DNA of 12,204 nucleotides, taken from NCBI GenBank assembly GCA_037968835.1, contig JBBKWG010000240.1:1-12204 (forward strand), in the 5' to 3' direction. This document shows positions 1 to 6,449 of this stretch, in pieces. Both the position numbers and the translations under genes were made by a program. The stretch is from JBBKWG01 sp037968835 (GTDB taxonomy: Bacteria; Pseudomonadota; Alphaproteobacteria; Rhodobacterales; Rhodobacteraceae). Numbering within the stretch: the stretch's first letter is position 1; each line of letters begins with the position of its first letter. Under the pieces are notes generated by a model that worked only from the letters and a program-made list of their open reading frames with translations, made no database searches and was not told where the DNA came from.

Positions 1-575
1 TCGGCCTGCAATGGCTGCGAGTATGTCTGACCCGTCAACGGTGGTTTCCCGTTAATCAGGAAGTGCCGCCTAGCCTCGGGGTTCAGATTATCCTCGAGAC
101 TTGCCCAGTCGGAGGCAACGCGGGGTGCGACCGGCACGCCGGATTCCGAATAAGTGATTGCCGGCGCGAGGCAGCGATCCAGACCGAGCCGTCCCCATTT
201 TGTGGAAAGCCGGCAAAAGGCGTCGACTGCGCCCGGGACCGTTACGCTTGCGGGGTGTTGATCCGGGATAATCGTGTAACCGTCATCTCTCAGCGATTGC
301 GCGGATAATCCGGAAGGTGCGCGCCCCGATCCATTGAGCGCGATGATTTCATCGGTTCCTGCGTGAGAGATCAGTGCAAAGCAATCCCCGCCAAGCCCCG
401 TCATGTGCGGCTCGCAAACACCCAGAAGCACCGCGCCGGTAATTGCAGCATCGACGGCGTTTCCGCCTTCGCGGAGTACGGCAAGCGCTTCCGCGGCTGC
501 GAGAGGGTGAGACGTCGCCACCATCCCGTTGCTTGCATAAACAGGAGATCGGCCTGGAAGATGGAAGTCCCGCAT
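1..575 (-). CDS. Gamma-glutamyltransferase family protein, 5' part only
   Basis: This is the N-terminal 191 codons of a Ntn-hydrolase of the gamma-glutamyltransferase family; the gene leaves the window at base 1. Family members transfer or hydrolyse the gamma-glutamyl group of glutathione and related amides. Visible hallmarks are the stretch SNGMVATSHPLAAAEALAVL near residues 15-34, GGNAVDAAI at 38-45, EPHMTGLGGDCFAL at 55-68 and NGSGRAP at 81-87; Arg84 lies in the region that binds the substrate carboxylate in characterised enzymes. The autocatalytic Thr and the small subunit lie outside the window, so activity cannot be judged. There is no signal peptide (it begins MRDFHLPGRSPVYAS), which points to a cytosolic YwrD/acylase-like branch and not a periplasmic Ggt. 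The ATG at 575-573 follows an AAAGGAG (588-594) with a 12-nt spacer. The family is secure; the substrate is not. Confidence 0.93.
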   Translation of the reverse strand, partial: MRDFHLPGRSPVYASNGMVATSHPLAAAEALAVLREGGNAVDAAITGAVLLGVCEPHMTGLGGDCFALISHAGTDEIIALNGSGRAPSGLSAQSLRDDGYTIIPDQHPASVTVPGAVDAFCRLSTKWGRLGLDRCLAPAITYSESGVPVAPRVASDWASLEDNLNPEARRHFLINGKPPLTGQTYSQPLQA

Positions 576-945
576 TTTTTTGACGTGCTCCTTTAAGATG
601 GAGCAGACCCTAGTGCTGCGGCTCGGATTTGCAATCGCAGTGGAGGGTCAGGGACGGCGCGCTCAAGACCTCGACACCGCGTGCTGGGTGGGGGCTGAAA
701 ATTTACACGGTGCCGAGGGAAGCTTTGAGCAGCTACAAAATTGGCATGACTCCGGCGAAGGGCGCCTTTGCGGTAAAATTGCGGCATTTTCGCGTCGATG
801 TTTCGCTTTTCAGGAAAGTCGGCGGCAAGGATCTGAATTGTCCACAAACCGCCGTCGGAGTGCCGCAAATAATTGAATGCTGGAGGGAGGAGTCCGAGAC
901 CTAGTGTCGATCAGCAAATGGAATCCACACATTTCGAACCGAGAA
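576..945. other. Intergenic gap of about 370 bases, no convincing gene
   Basis: This stretch separates the start of the glutamyltransferase-family gene from the end of the rsbW-like gene, both on the minus strand. Open frames exist on both strands (for example 593-868 minus from TTG, 629-904 plus from TTG). None has a good ribosome binding site or a product I recognise. It must hold the leader and promoter of the downstream minus-strand gene: AAAGGAG at 588-594 is the ribosome binding site, and a weak minus-strand pair, TTGCAA (629-634) and TAGGGT (607-612) with a 16-nt spacer, could be its promoter. I see no hairpin followed by a T-run, no tRNA and no long repeat. Confidence 0.5.
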
Positions 946-1455
946 TCACTCAGTTGAAGTATGCCCTTTTCCAATCGCTACCCGAAAGATCAGGATATTT
1001 TCGCCGTCCCGCCGATCATAAATCAGATCGCGCGCCAGTTCGCGTATCAGAAACCAACCAAATCCGCCCTCTGGTAAATCCTGACGCGCCGATTCACTTG
1101 ATGGTCCGTCGTTGATCGGCGCGCGTCCATTCGGCATGGGCTTTCCGCAATCGCGGATTTCGACCAATAGCCCGGCGCGACCGTGACGCAGAATCAAAGT
1201 TACTTGCCCGGATTCATGCGGCGCGAAAGCGTGCTCGGCGACGTTATTCAGTGCCTCTGCCAAGACGAGTTGGACCGCCCCATGCTCTTCCTCTCCCAGT
1301 TCCAAAGGGGCGAGCGAATCCATCGAGGCGCGAATCGTCAGGCGAATGTTTTCGAATGTCGCGGGAAATGTCGTTCGTTGCAGAACGACGCCCGCTGCCG
1401 ACGCCCTTTCCGGTGAAACGAATTGCGACATCGCAAGATCAGGAGGCATGCGCAT
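946..1455 (-). CDS. RsbW-like anti-sigma factor / serine-protein kinase (HATPase_c)
   Basis: A 169-residue GHKL-fold ATPase of the RsbW/SpoIIAB type. In partner switching such proteins bind and silence a sigma factor, or another target, and phosphorylate their STAS antagonist. The N-box is LAEALNNVAEHAF (residues 65-77, with Glu67, Asn71 and the Glu-His at 74-75). The G1 box is IRDCGKPMP (100-108, Asp102 and Gly104). The G2 box is GGFGWFLIREL (130-140). It lies directly downstream of the STAS gene and overlaps it by 17 bases, the usual order for this module. The start is uncertain: ATG at 1455 is the longest and has only a weak GGGA nearby; ATG at 1449 would sit better behind that GGGA, and ATG at 1431 is also possible. 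The target is unknown because no sigma factor is encoded in the window. Confidence 0.9.
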   Translation of the reverse strand: MRMPPDLAMSQFVSPERASAAGVVLQRTTFPATFENIRLTIRASMDSLAPLELGEEEHGAVQLVLAEALNNVAEHAFAPHESGQVTLILRHGRAGLLVEIRDCGKPMPNGRAPINDGPSSESARQDLPEGGFGWFLIRELARDLIYDRRDGENILIFRVAIGKGHTSTE

Positions 1456-1783
1456 TATCCCAGAGCGCGGTCGCGCGATCCGGAAAAATGCGAAACACGG
1501 AATCCATGCGTGTCATGCGGAAGACTTTGTCCACCATCGGCGTCAATCCCGCCAGATCAAGCCTGCGATCATCGCCAAGCTGTTTCATGGCACCAACCAC
1601 CGCGCCAAGCCCGCTTGAATCGAGAAATTCCACCTTGCTCAGGTCCAGAATAACGCGCCGCGCCGGATGATTGGTCAAGTCACGCATCTGATCCTTGAAG
1701 CGCACAGCAACCGACGCATCAATCCGACTTTCATCGACTGCCACGACAAGTGCCCGGCCTTCTTCGGTTGCGGTCATCATCAT
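1439..1783 (-). CDS. RsbV-like anti-sigma factor antagonist (STAS domain)
   Basis: A 114-residue single-domain STAS protein. The core ILDLSKVEFLDSSGLGAVVG (residues 45-64) carries the DSSGL motif in which the first serine (Ser56) matches the residue phosphorylated in SpoIIAA/RsbV. In the unphosphorylated state it should bind the adjacent RsbW-like kinase and release that kinase's target; phosphorylation reverses this. The frame is open as far as base 1927, but the start is placed at the first of three consecutive ATG codons (1783, 1780, 1777) because AAGGAG at 1792-1797 lies 8 nt upstream. The longer version would overlap the divergent thiolase gene. It is the first gene of a two-gene unit. 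Confidence 0.94.
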   Translation of the reverse strand: MMMTATEEGRALVVAVDESRIDASVAVRFKDQMRDLTNHPARRVILDLSKVEFLDSSGLGAVVGAMKQLGDDRRLDLAGLTPMVDKVFRMTRMDSVFRIFPDRATALWDNAHAS

Positions 1784-1791
1784 TATAGGCG

Positions 1792-1797
1792 CTCCTT
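1792..1797 (-). promoter_or_regulatory. Ribosome binding site of the STAS gene
   Basis: AAGGAG on the minus strand, 8 nt before the first of three tandem ATG codons. It fixes the start at 1783 and rules out the longer open frame that would run into the divergent thiolase gene. Confidence 0.85.
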
Positions 1798-1862
1798 CCC
1801 TCTCGGTCTGACTGCACGCTAGACGCAAGGCGTTACCATTCTGTAAGCAGAGAAAGCATTGG

Positions 1863-1867
1863 GGAGG
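1863..1867 (+). promoter_or_regulatory. Ribosome binding site of the thiolase gene
   Basis: GGAGG, 6 nt before the ATG at 1874. It decides for this ATG over the upstream in-frame TTG at 1859, which overlaps the binding site itself. Confidence 0.85.
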
Positions 1868-1873
1868 ATATCG

Positions 1874-3046
1874 ATGCAGGACGTCGTAATCACTGGGGCC
1901 GCGCGCACCGCCATGGGTGGTTTCCAAGGTGCTTTCGCAACCGTTTCGGCAAGTGCGCTCGGAGGTGCCGCCATTCGCGCAGCGATGAAGCAGGCGACAC
2001 TGGCGGCGCCCGACGAGTTGCTCATGGGCTGCGTGCTTCCAGCCGGGCAGGGCCAGGCGCCAGCGAGGCAGGCCGGATTCGCCGCCGGGCTTGATGAATG
2101 CGTTCCGGCCACCACGCTGAACAAGATGTGTGGCTCAGGACTTGCAACCGTTTCGGCTGCGGCGGATTCCATTGCGCTGGGTCGCATTAATACTGCGGTC
2201 GCCGGGGGCATGGAAAGCATGTCAAATGCGCCGTATCTTTTGCCGAGCATGAGAAGCGGCGCGCGACTTGGTCATGGTCAGGCAATCGACCACATGTTCC
2301 TCGATGGGCTTGAGGATGCATATGACAAGGGCCGGTTGATGGGAACCTTCGCCGAGGATTGCGCCGAGAAATACCAATTCACTCGCGAAGCTCAAGATTC
2401 CTACGCGATCGCGTCGCTGGAAAGGGCTCTCCGCGCTGAAAAGGACGGAGAGTTCGCGCGCGAGATTGTCTCGGTGAATGTCGTCACACGGAAGGGCGAG
2501 TCATTGGTCAGCGTCGATGAGCAACCACAAACCGCCCGCCCTGACAAAATTCCGCATCTGAAACCTGCCTTCCGGAAAGACGGCACCGTGACGCCGGCAA
2601 ATGCGTCGTCGATTTCGGACGGGGCGGCGGCGCTTGTGCTCGCGTCGGCTGCGACTGCGGAGGCGGAGGGTCTGCCTATCCGCGCCCGTATTCTCGGGCA
2701 TGCGGTCCACGCGCAGGCACCCGCATGGTTCACGACCGCGCCGGTTCCGGCAGCGCGCAAGTTGCTGGGAATGGTCGGCTGGGAAGTCGGGGATGTCGAT
2801 CTTTGGGAAGTGAACGAGGCTTTCGCGGTTGTCCCGATGGCATTCATGGCCGAAATGGGCGTCGATCACGCACGAATGAACGTGAATGGCGGCGCCTGCG
2901 CGCTGGGACATCCGATCGGAGCGTCTGGTGCGCGGATCATCGTCACATTGCTGAATGCGCTCGAATCCCGCGATCTGAAGCGCGGTATGGCGGCCATCTG
3001 CATCGGCGGCGGCGAAGGCATGGCAATCGCCATTGAGCGTCCCTGA
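1874..3046 (+). CDS. Acetyl-CoA C-acetyltransferase (thiolase)
   Basis: A 390-residue thiolase, close to the family's usual 390-395. It catalyses reversible condensation of two acetyl-CoA to acetoacetyl-CoA, or thiolysis in the degradative direction. All catalytic parts are visible: nucleophile Cys86 in NKMCGSGLATV, the NEAF motif (314-317), His346 in GGACALGHPIGASGARI, and Cys376 in ICIGGGEGMA. The NKMCGSG and GGMESMSNAPYLLPSM motifs look more like the AtoB/mitochondrial ACAT (T2) branch than the PhaA enzymes of polyhydroxybutyrate synthesis, which typically read GGQENMS. That suggests fatty- or amino-acid degradation, but this is inference. The ATG at 1874 is set by GGAGG. The TGA overlaps the next ATG by one base, so translation of the next gene is probably coupled. 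Confidence 0.96.
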   Translation: MQDVVITGAARTAMGGFQGAFATVSASALGGAAIRAAMKQATLAAPDELLMGCVLPAGQGQAPARQAGFAAGLDECVPATTLNKMCGSGLATVSAAADSIALGRINTAVAGGMESMSNAPYLLPSMRSGARLGHGQAIDHMFLDGLEDAYDKGRLMGTFAEDCAEKYQFTREAQDSYAIASLERALRAEKDGEFAREIVSVNVVTRKGESLVSVDEQPQTARPDKIPHLKPAFRKDGTVTPANASSISDGAAALVLASAATAEAEGLPIRARILGHAVHAQAPAWFTTAPVPAARKLLGMVGWEVGDVDLWEVNEAFAVVPMAFMAEMGVDHARMNVNGGACALGHPIGASGARIIVTLLNALESRDLKRGMAAICIGGGEGMAIAIERP

Positions 3047-3501
3047 TGGACTATTATGAACTCGCAAGTCGAATAGCCGCCCTCACCGACGGCGAAGATG
3101 ATGCGATTGCGCTTATGGCGACGGTCGCTTGCGAAGTGCATCATTTCGATGATCGTTTCGACTGGACCGGATTCTATCGTGTCACGGGGCGGGAAATGCT
3201 GAAGATCGGCCCATATCAGGGCGGACACGGTTGTTTGACGATACCGTTCTCGCGCGGCGTTTGTGGTGCCGCCGCACGAACGAAAGAATTGCAGCTCGTA
3301 TCCGATGTCGATGCTTTTCCCGGTCATATTGCCTGCGCGACGACGACCAGATCCGAACTGGTGATCCCTGTCGTCAATGATCGGGGCGACTTGATCGCGG
3401 TCTTTGATATCGACAGTGATCGGCCCAACGCCTTCACGAGAACAGACGCACTGGAACTGGAAGCGATTCTGGACGGTGTATTCGCGAACGTACGAATTTG
3501 A
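3046..3501 (+). CDS. Free methionine-(R)-sulfoxide reductase (GAF domain, fRMsr)
   Basis: A 151-residue single GAF-domain enzyme that reduces free methionine-(R)-sulfoxide and so helps repair oxidised methionine pools in the cytosol. The three cysteines of the family are present: Cys63 in GGHGC, Cys73 in PFSRGVCGAAA and Cys97 in FPGHIAC. Their spacing (10 and 24) equals that of Cys84, Cys94 and Cys118 in the E. coli enzyme. The segments DWTGFYRV, DVDAFPGHIAC, SELVIPV and AVFDIDSDRPNAF are typical of the family. Presence of all three cysteines argues for a reductase and against a purely sensory GAF protein. It starts on the last base of the thiolase stop codon, and its stop overlaps the exporter start by four bases. 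Confidence 0.93.
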   Translation: MDYYELASRIAALTDGEDDAIALMATVACEVHHFDDRFDWTGFYRVTGREMLKIGPYQGGHGCLTIPFSRGVCGAAARTKELQLVSDVDAFPGHIACATTTRSELVIPVVNDRGDLIAVFDIDSDRPNAFTRTDALELEAILDGVFANVRI

Positions 3502-4121
3502 GTCTGGAAGGCTGGATTATTTTTGCGACCTTCTGGGCAGTGTTCGTGACGACACCCGGCCCGAACGCAGTCAACTGCATTCAGAATGGGATGACACATG
3601 GATTCCGCAAATCGCTTTGGGGCGTTCTTGCGATCTTGACTCAATCGGTCCTGTTCCTTGGCTTGTCGGCGCTCGGCGTCACCGCCATGATCGCCGCATC
3701 ACCTCTCCTTTTCTCGTGGATGAAGATCTTGGGGGCGGTTGTGCTGATTTTGCTCGGTATACGTAGTTGGCGCGGGGCCACCCGCGCACCCGATCTCAGC
3801 GCCGCGACCGGCCGGTCAATTTATACAAATGCCCTGCTTATCGCCACCGTCAACGCAAAGTCGGTCGCAGGATATTTGGCAGCGTTCTCTCAGTTTGTGC
3901 AGACGGACGTGCCCGTCATGGATCAGATGGCCTGGATCTTTCCAACGGCGTTGTCGATCACCGCGCTCAGCTATCTAAGCTATACCGCGATTGGTGCCGG
4001 ACTGGGCCGAATGGCACTAGGTGCCGTGCTGAACGTCTGGTTTCGCCGAACGATGGCGGTTCTCTTCATCCTTTATGGCGTGCTACTTGGTACATCCGCA
4101 GGCCAGATGAGGACAGGATGA
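3498..4121 (+). CDS. LysE/RhtB family amino-acid exporter
   Basis: A 207-residue, highly hydrophobic inner-membrane protein with the length and pattern of the LysE/RhtB superfamily (about six membrane segments). Family members export amino acids such as lysine, threonine or homoserine. The N-terminal signature TTPGPNAVNCIQNGMTHGF (residues 18-36) with PGPN is the family's conserved loop. The start is a TTG at 3498 that shares TTGA with the stop of the sulfoxide reductase gene. There is no clear ribosome binding site, so translation probably depends on coupling. The substrate cannot be read from sequence. A sulfur amino acid would suit the methionine-repair neighbour, but that is a guess. Confidence 0.9.
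   Translation: MSLEGWIIFATFWAVFVTTPGPNAVNCIQNGMTHGFRKSLWGVLAILTQSVLFLGLSALGVTAMIAASPLLFSWMKILGAVVLILLGIRSWRGATRAPDLSAATGRSIYTNALLIATVNAKSVAGYLAAFSQFVQTDVPVMDQMAWIFPTALSITALSYLSYTAIGAGLGRMALGAVLNVWFRRTMAVLFILYGVLLGTSAGQMRTG
4109..4112 (+). promoter_or_regulatory. Ribosome binding site inside the 3' end of the exporter gene
   Basis: GAGG lies 5 nt before an ATG at 4118 that overlaps the exporter stop as ATGA. It is better placed than any site in front of the rluA GTG at 4155, so ribosomes may be loaded here. Confidence 0.5.
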
Positions 4122-4162
4122 TCAAGACGCGAAACAGATTGGATCACAGCGCGCGTGAGTGA
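4118..4162 (+). CDS. Possible 14-codon coupling peptide between exporter and rluA
   Basis: An ATG at 4118 overlaps the exporter stop (ATGA) and is preceded by GAGG with a 5-nt spacer. The frame encodes MIKTRNRLDHSARE and stops at 4160-4162, just after the GTG start of the RluA-type gene at 4155. This geometry fits a short bridging ORF that carries ribosomes over the 33-nt gap and hands them to the weakly initiated GTG. The peptide resembles nothing I know. It is not in frame with rluA, so an extended rluA start at this ATG would need a sequencing error. Function is inferred from position only. Confidence 0.35.
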   Translation: MIKTRNRLDHSARE

Positions 4163-4802
4163 CGCTTACGATCCTCCCGATGTGCCGCTTGAGATCCTGC
4201 ACGTCGATCACGAAATACTGGTCGCCGCCAAGCCGCATGGTCTATTGTCAGTTCCGGGAAAAGGGCCGCATCTGGCCGATTGTTTGCTGAGCCGGATTCA
4301 ATCCGAGTATCCGAGTTCGTTGCTTGTTCATCGATTGGACCGGGATACTTCCGGCGTGATGGTTTTTGCCCAGACGCGGCACGCGCAACGGCACCTGGGA
4401 CTACAGTTCGAAAAGCGACGTATCACCAAGACCTATGTGGCGCGGGTTTGGGGACAGATGGTCGAGAAAACCGGGATAGTGGACCTACCGTTGATCGTGG
4501 ACTGGCCCAACCGCCCGCTTCAGAAAGTCGACATGGTGAATGGGCGCGCGGCAATTACAGAGTGGCATGTGCAGCGCGTCGAGGATGCCGAAACGCGGGT
4601 GCGACTATATCCAAAAACCGGAAGGTCGCATCAATTGCGCGTACATATGCTGGCGCTTGGACACCCGATCCTTGGCGATCCATTTTACGCGCAGGGGCAA
4701 GCGCGCGAATTTCCGCGCCTGATGCTTCATTCCGAAAGTCTGCGGCTCAGGCATCCCGACGGGGGTGTCGGCATGACATTCTCAGCCAGGACGCCGTTCT
4801 GA
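4155..4802 (+). CDS. rluA: RluA-type pseudouridine synthase
   Basis: A 215-residue pseudouridine synthase, about the size of E. coli RluA (219), with no S4 domain. RluA converts uridine to pseudouridine in 23S rRNA (U746) and in some tRNA anticodon stems (U32). The catalytic motif HRLDRDTSG (residues 59-67) holds the expected aspartate (Asp62). KPHGLLSVPGKGP, QKVDMVNGRAAITEW and TGRSHQLRVHMLALGHPILGDPFY are the other family blocks and favour RluA over RluC/RluD. The start is a GTG at 4155 without a good ribosome binding site; initiation may rely on coupling from the mini-ORF at 4118. It is the last gene of the run that begins with the thiolase and converges on the aldehyde dehydrogenase gene, 18 bases away. 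Confidence 0.93.
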   Translation: MSDAYDPPDVPLEILHVDHEILVAAKPHGLLSVPGKGPHLADCLLSRIQSEYPSSLLVHRLDRDTSGVMVFAQTRHAQRHLGLQFEKRRITKTYVARVWGQMVEKTGIVDLPLIVDWPNRPLQKVDMVNGRAAITEWHVQRVEDAETRVRLYPKTGRSHQLRVHMLALGHPILGDPFYAQGQAREFPRLMLHSESLRLRHPDGGVGMTFSARTPF

Positions 4803-4820
4803 ACTCGACAACGCTCGCCG

Positions 4821-6260
4821 TTAAGCGTCGTCCGGCCAGCCGCCCACGGATTTCACCTCGACGAATTCCTCAAGTCCCCAGACGCCGCCCTCTCGACCAT
4901 TACCCGATTGCCTGACGCCGCCAAACGGAGCGCCCTGACCACGGCTTTTCCCGTTCATCTGAACCATCCCCGATCGCAGATTCCGCGCAAAATACTTCAG
5001 CTTCTCGGGATCGGACGATTGGGCGTAATTGGTCAGCCCGTAAACGGTGTCATTGGCGATTTCGAGCGCCTCGTCGGGCTTGTCGAACGGCATTATCGAC
5101 AAGACCGGTCCAAAGATTTCCTCGCGCATGATCGTCATGTCTGGCGTGACATCGGCGAAAACGGTCGGGCGGACGAAATACCCGCGGTTCAGACCGTCAG
5201 GCCGCCCGGTTCCCCCGGCTGCCAATCGGGCACCTTCGTCGATACCCTTCTGGATCAGCGCCTGAACCTTGTCGTACTGCATCTGGCTAACCAGCGGCCC
5301 AATGTGATCTCCGTGATCGGCCGCGTTCGCGACCTTCGTAGTGCGGGCAACCTCACTCGCCTCTTCGACCGCCTGATGATAGCGCGACCGCTCGACCAAC
5401 ATGCGCGTCGGCGCATTGCAGGACTGGCCCGTATTCTCGAAACAATGCTCGGCACCGCGCCGAACAGCGTTTGCGTCGGCGTCCGCGAAGACGATGTTCG
5501 CGCCCTTTCCGCCCAATTCTAAGCTGACCCGTTTGAGCGAATCCGCCGCCGCCTTGCTGATCGCAATTCCCGCGCGGGTGGATCCCGTGAACGATATCAT
5601 GTCGACGTCGGGATGCACCGATAGTTGCGATCCGACCCCCGCGCCGTCACCGTTGACGAGGTTGAAGACGCCCGGTGGAAATCCTGCCTTGTCGACGATC
5701 TCGGCAAAAAGCAGTGACGAAAGCGGCGCGATTTCCGACGGCTTCAAGACCATCGTGCAGCCCACGATCATTGCCGGAATTGTTTTCAGCGCGACCTGAT
5801 TCATCGGCCAGTTCCAGGGTGTGATCATTCCGACCACCCCAATCGGATCTTTTACGATCCGCGCACCACGCGACGAACCGTGCTTGTGCTCGAACTTGAA
5901 ATCGCGGGCCGCTTCCAGAAAACCTTCAATGTGCCAGGAACCCGAACTTACCTGCTCTTCCAGCGAGAAATCTATCGGCGCGCCCATTTCCAGGCTGATC
6001 GCCTCGGCCATTTGCGACTCGTGCGCATTATAGACCTCAAGCAGCCTCTCGACCAAAGCGATCCGATCCGATGCCGGCGTCGAAGACCACTTCGGGAATG
6101 CAGCTTTTGCTGCGGCCACAGCCGCGTCCGTGTCGGCCTGACCTCCAAGCGAAATGCTGGCGACAGGTTCCTCCGTCGACGGATTGATCACGTCGCATTG
6201 GGTGCCGCTGATCGGATCGACCCAACGTCCATTGATGTAAAACTGGTGCTTCTCGATCAT
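4821..6260 (-). CDS. NAD(P)-dependent aldehyde dehydrogenase
   Basis: A 479-residue member of the aldehyde dehydrogenase superfamily that oxidises an aldehyde to the carboxylic acid with NAD(P)+. Catalytic parts are complete: Asn150 in TPWNWP, Lys173 in LKPSE, the FTGST cofactor loop (224-228), general base Glu248 in LELGGKGANIV, nucleophile Cys281 in GQSCNAPTR, and EEIFGPV further on. The ATG at 6260 follows GGGAGG (6266-6271) with a 5-nt spacer. It stands alone on the minus strand, between a convergent gene (rluA) and a divergent one (sseA), so the context gives no clue to the substrate. Similar enzymes act on many aliphatic and aromatic aldehydes. Confidence 0.97.
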   Translation of the reverse strand: MIEKHQFYINGRWVDPISGTQCDVINPSTEEPVASISLGGQADTDAAVAAAKAAFPKWSSTPASDRIALVERLLEVYNAHESQMAEAISLEMGAPIDFSLEEQVSSGSWHIEGFLEAARDFKFEHKHGSSRGARIVKDPIGVVGMITPWNWPMNQVALKTIPAMIVGCTMVLKPSEIAPLSSLLFAEIVDKAGFPPGVFNLVNGDGAGVGSQLSVHPDVDMISFTGSTRAGIAISKAAADSLKRVSLELGGKGANIVFADADANAVRRGAEHCFENTGQSCNAPTRMLVERSRYHQAVEEASEVARTTKVANAADHGDHIGPLVSQMQYDKVQALIQKGIDEGARLAAGGTGRPDGLNRGYFVRPTVFADVTPDMTIMREEIFGPVLSIMPFDKPDEALEIANDTVYGLTNYAQSSDPEKLKYFARNLRSGMVQMNGKSRGQGAPFGGVRQSGNGREGGVWGLEEFVEVKSVGGWPDDA

Positions 6261-6449
6261 GTGAACCTCCCTGTCAGCGGCGCGACATTCTCACCGGTAG
6301 GAGATCACCGCAAGGGGAGAGTCGGAAAGCACCGGACGCAAAATCCAGTCAGAAAGATGCATTGGCCGACATATCCAACCTTCCCATCGCCTTGCGTCCT
6401 GCGAGGCTTCGGCGTAGCACTTTTCCCGATCAATACGGGGAAGTTTTTG
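6261..6449. promoter_or_regulatory. Divergent intergenic region, aldehyde dehydrogenase / sseA
   Basis: These 189 bases separate two divergent genes and must hold the promoters of both. I found only weak matches to the sigma-70 consensus (for example TTGCGT followed 17 nt later by TAGCAC toward sseA). There is no obvious operator dyad. An open frame runs through it in phase with sseA from 5880, but it is antisense to the dehydrogenase and has no coding character. Confidence 0.4.
6437..6441 (+). promoter_or_regulatory. Ribosome binding site of sseA
   Basis: GGGGA, 8 nt before the ATG at 6450. It sets the start well inside a much longer open frame, and the resulting protein begins as SseA homologues do. 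Confidence 0.7.

Larger units (their letters stand above)
1784..1873. promoter_or_regulatory. Divergent intergenic region, rsbV-like / thiolase
   Basis: These 90 bases must hold the leaders, and probably the promoters, of two divergent units. I see no strong -35/-10 pair on either strand. A short dyad, TTAC-N6-GTAA (1833-1846), could be an operator half-site pair, but its arms are only 4 bp. Confidence 0.4.

Noticed and set aside
607..634. Promoter-like pair TTGCAA / TAGGGT on the minus strand before the glutamyltransferase-family gene
   Set aside because: The spacing (16) and position are suitable, but the -35 matches the consensus at 4 of 6 positions and the -10 at 3 of 6. Not reported as its own feature; mentioned under the gap only.
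593..868. A 91-codon minus-strand frame just upstream of the glutamyltransferase-family gene
   Set aside because: It starts at TTG without a ribosome binding site, its composition is Arg/Pro-rich, and no motif is recognisable. The overlapping plus-strand frames are no better, so the stretch is reported as an unexplained gap.
1784..1927. 48-codon N-terminal extension of the STAS protein
   Set aside because: It would overlap the thiolase start on the other strand, looks unlike any STAS protein, and AAGGAG at 1792-1797 points to the ATG at 1783.
4811..4828. Inverted repeat ACGCT-N8-AGCGT at the convergent rluA / aldehyde dehydrogenase junction
   Set aside because: A 5-bp stem with no T-run on either side, overlapping the dehydrogenase stop codon. 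It is too weak to call a terminator.
5880..6449. Open-frame extension of sseA by 190 codons upstream
   Set aside because: The extension is antisense to the aldehyde dehydrogenase gene. SseA homologues start at the ATG at 6450, which has its own ribosome binding site.
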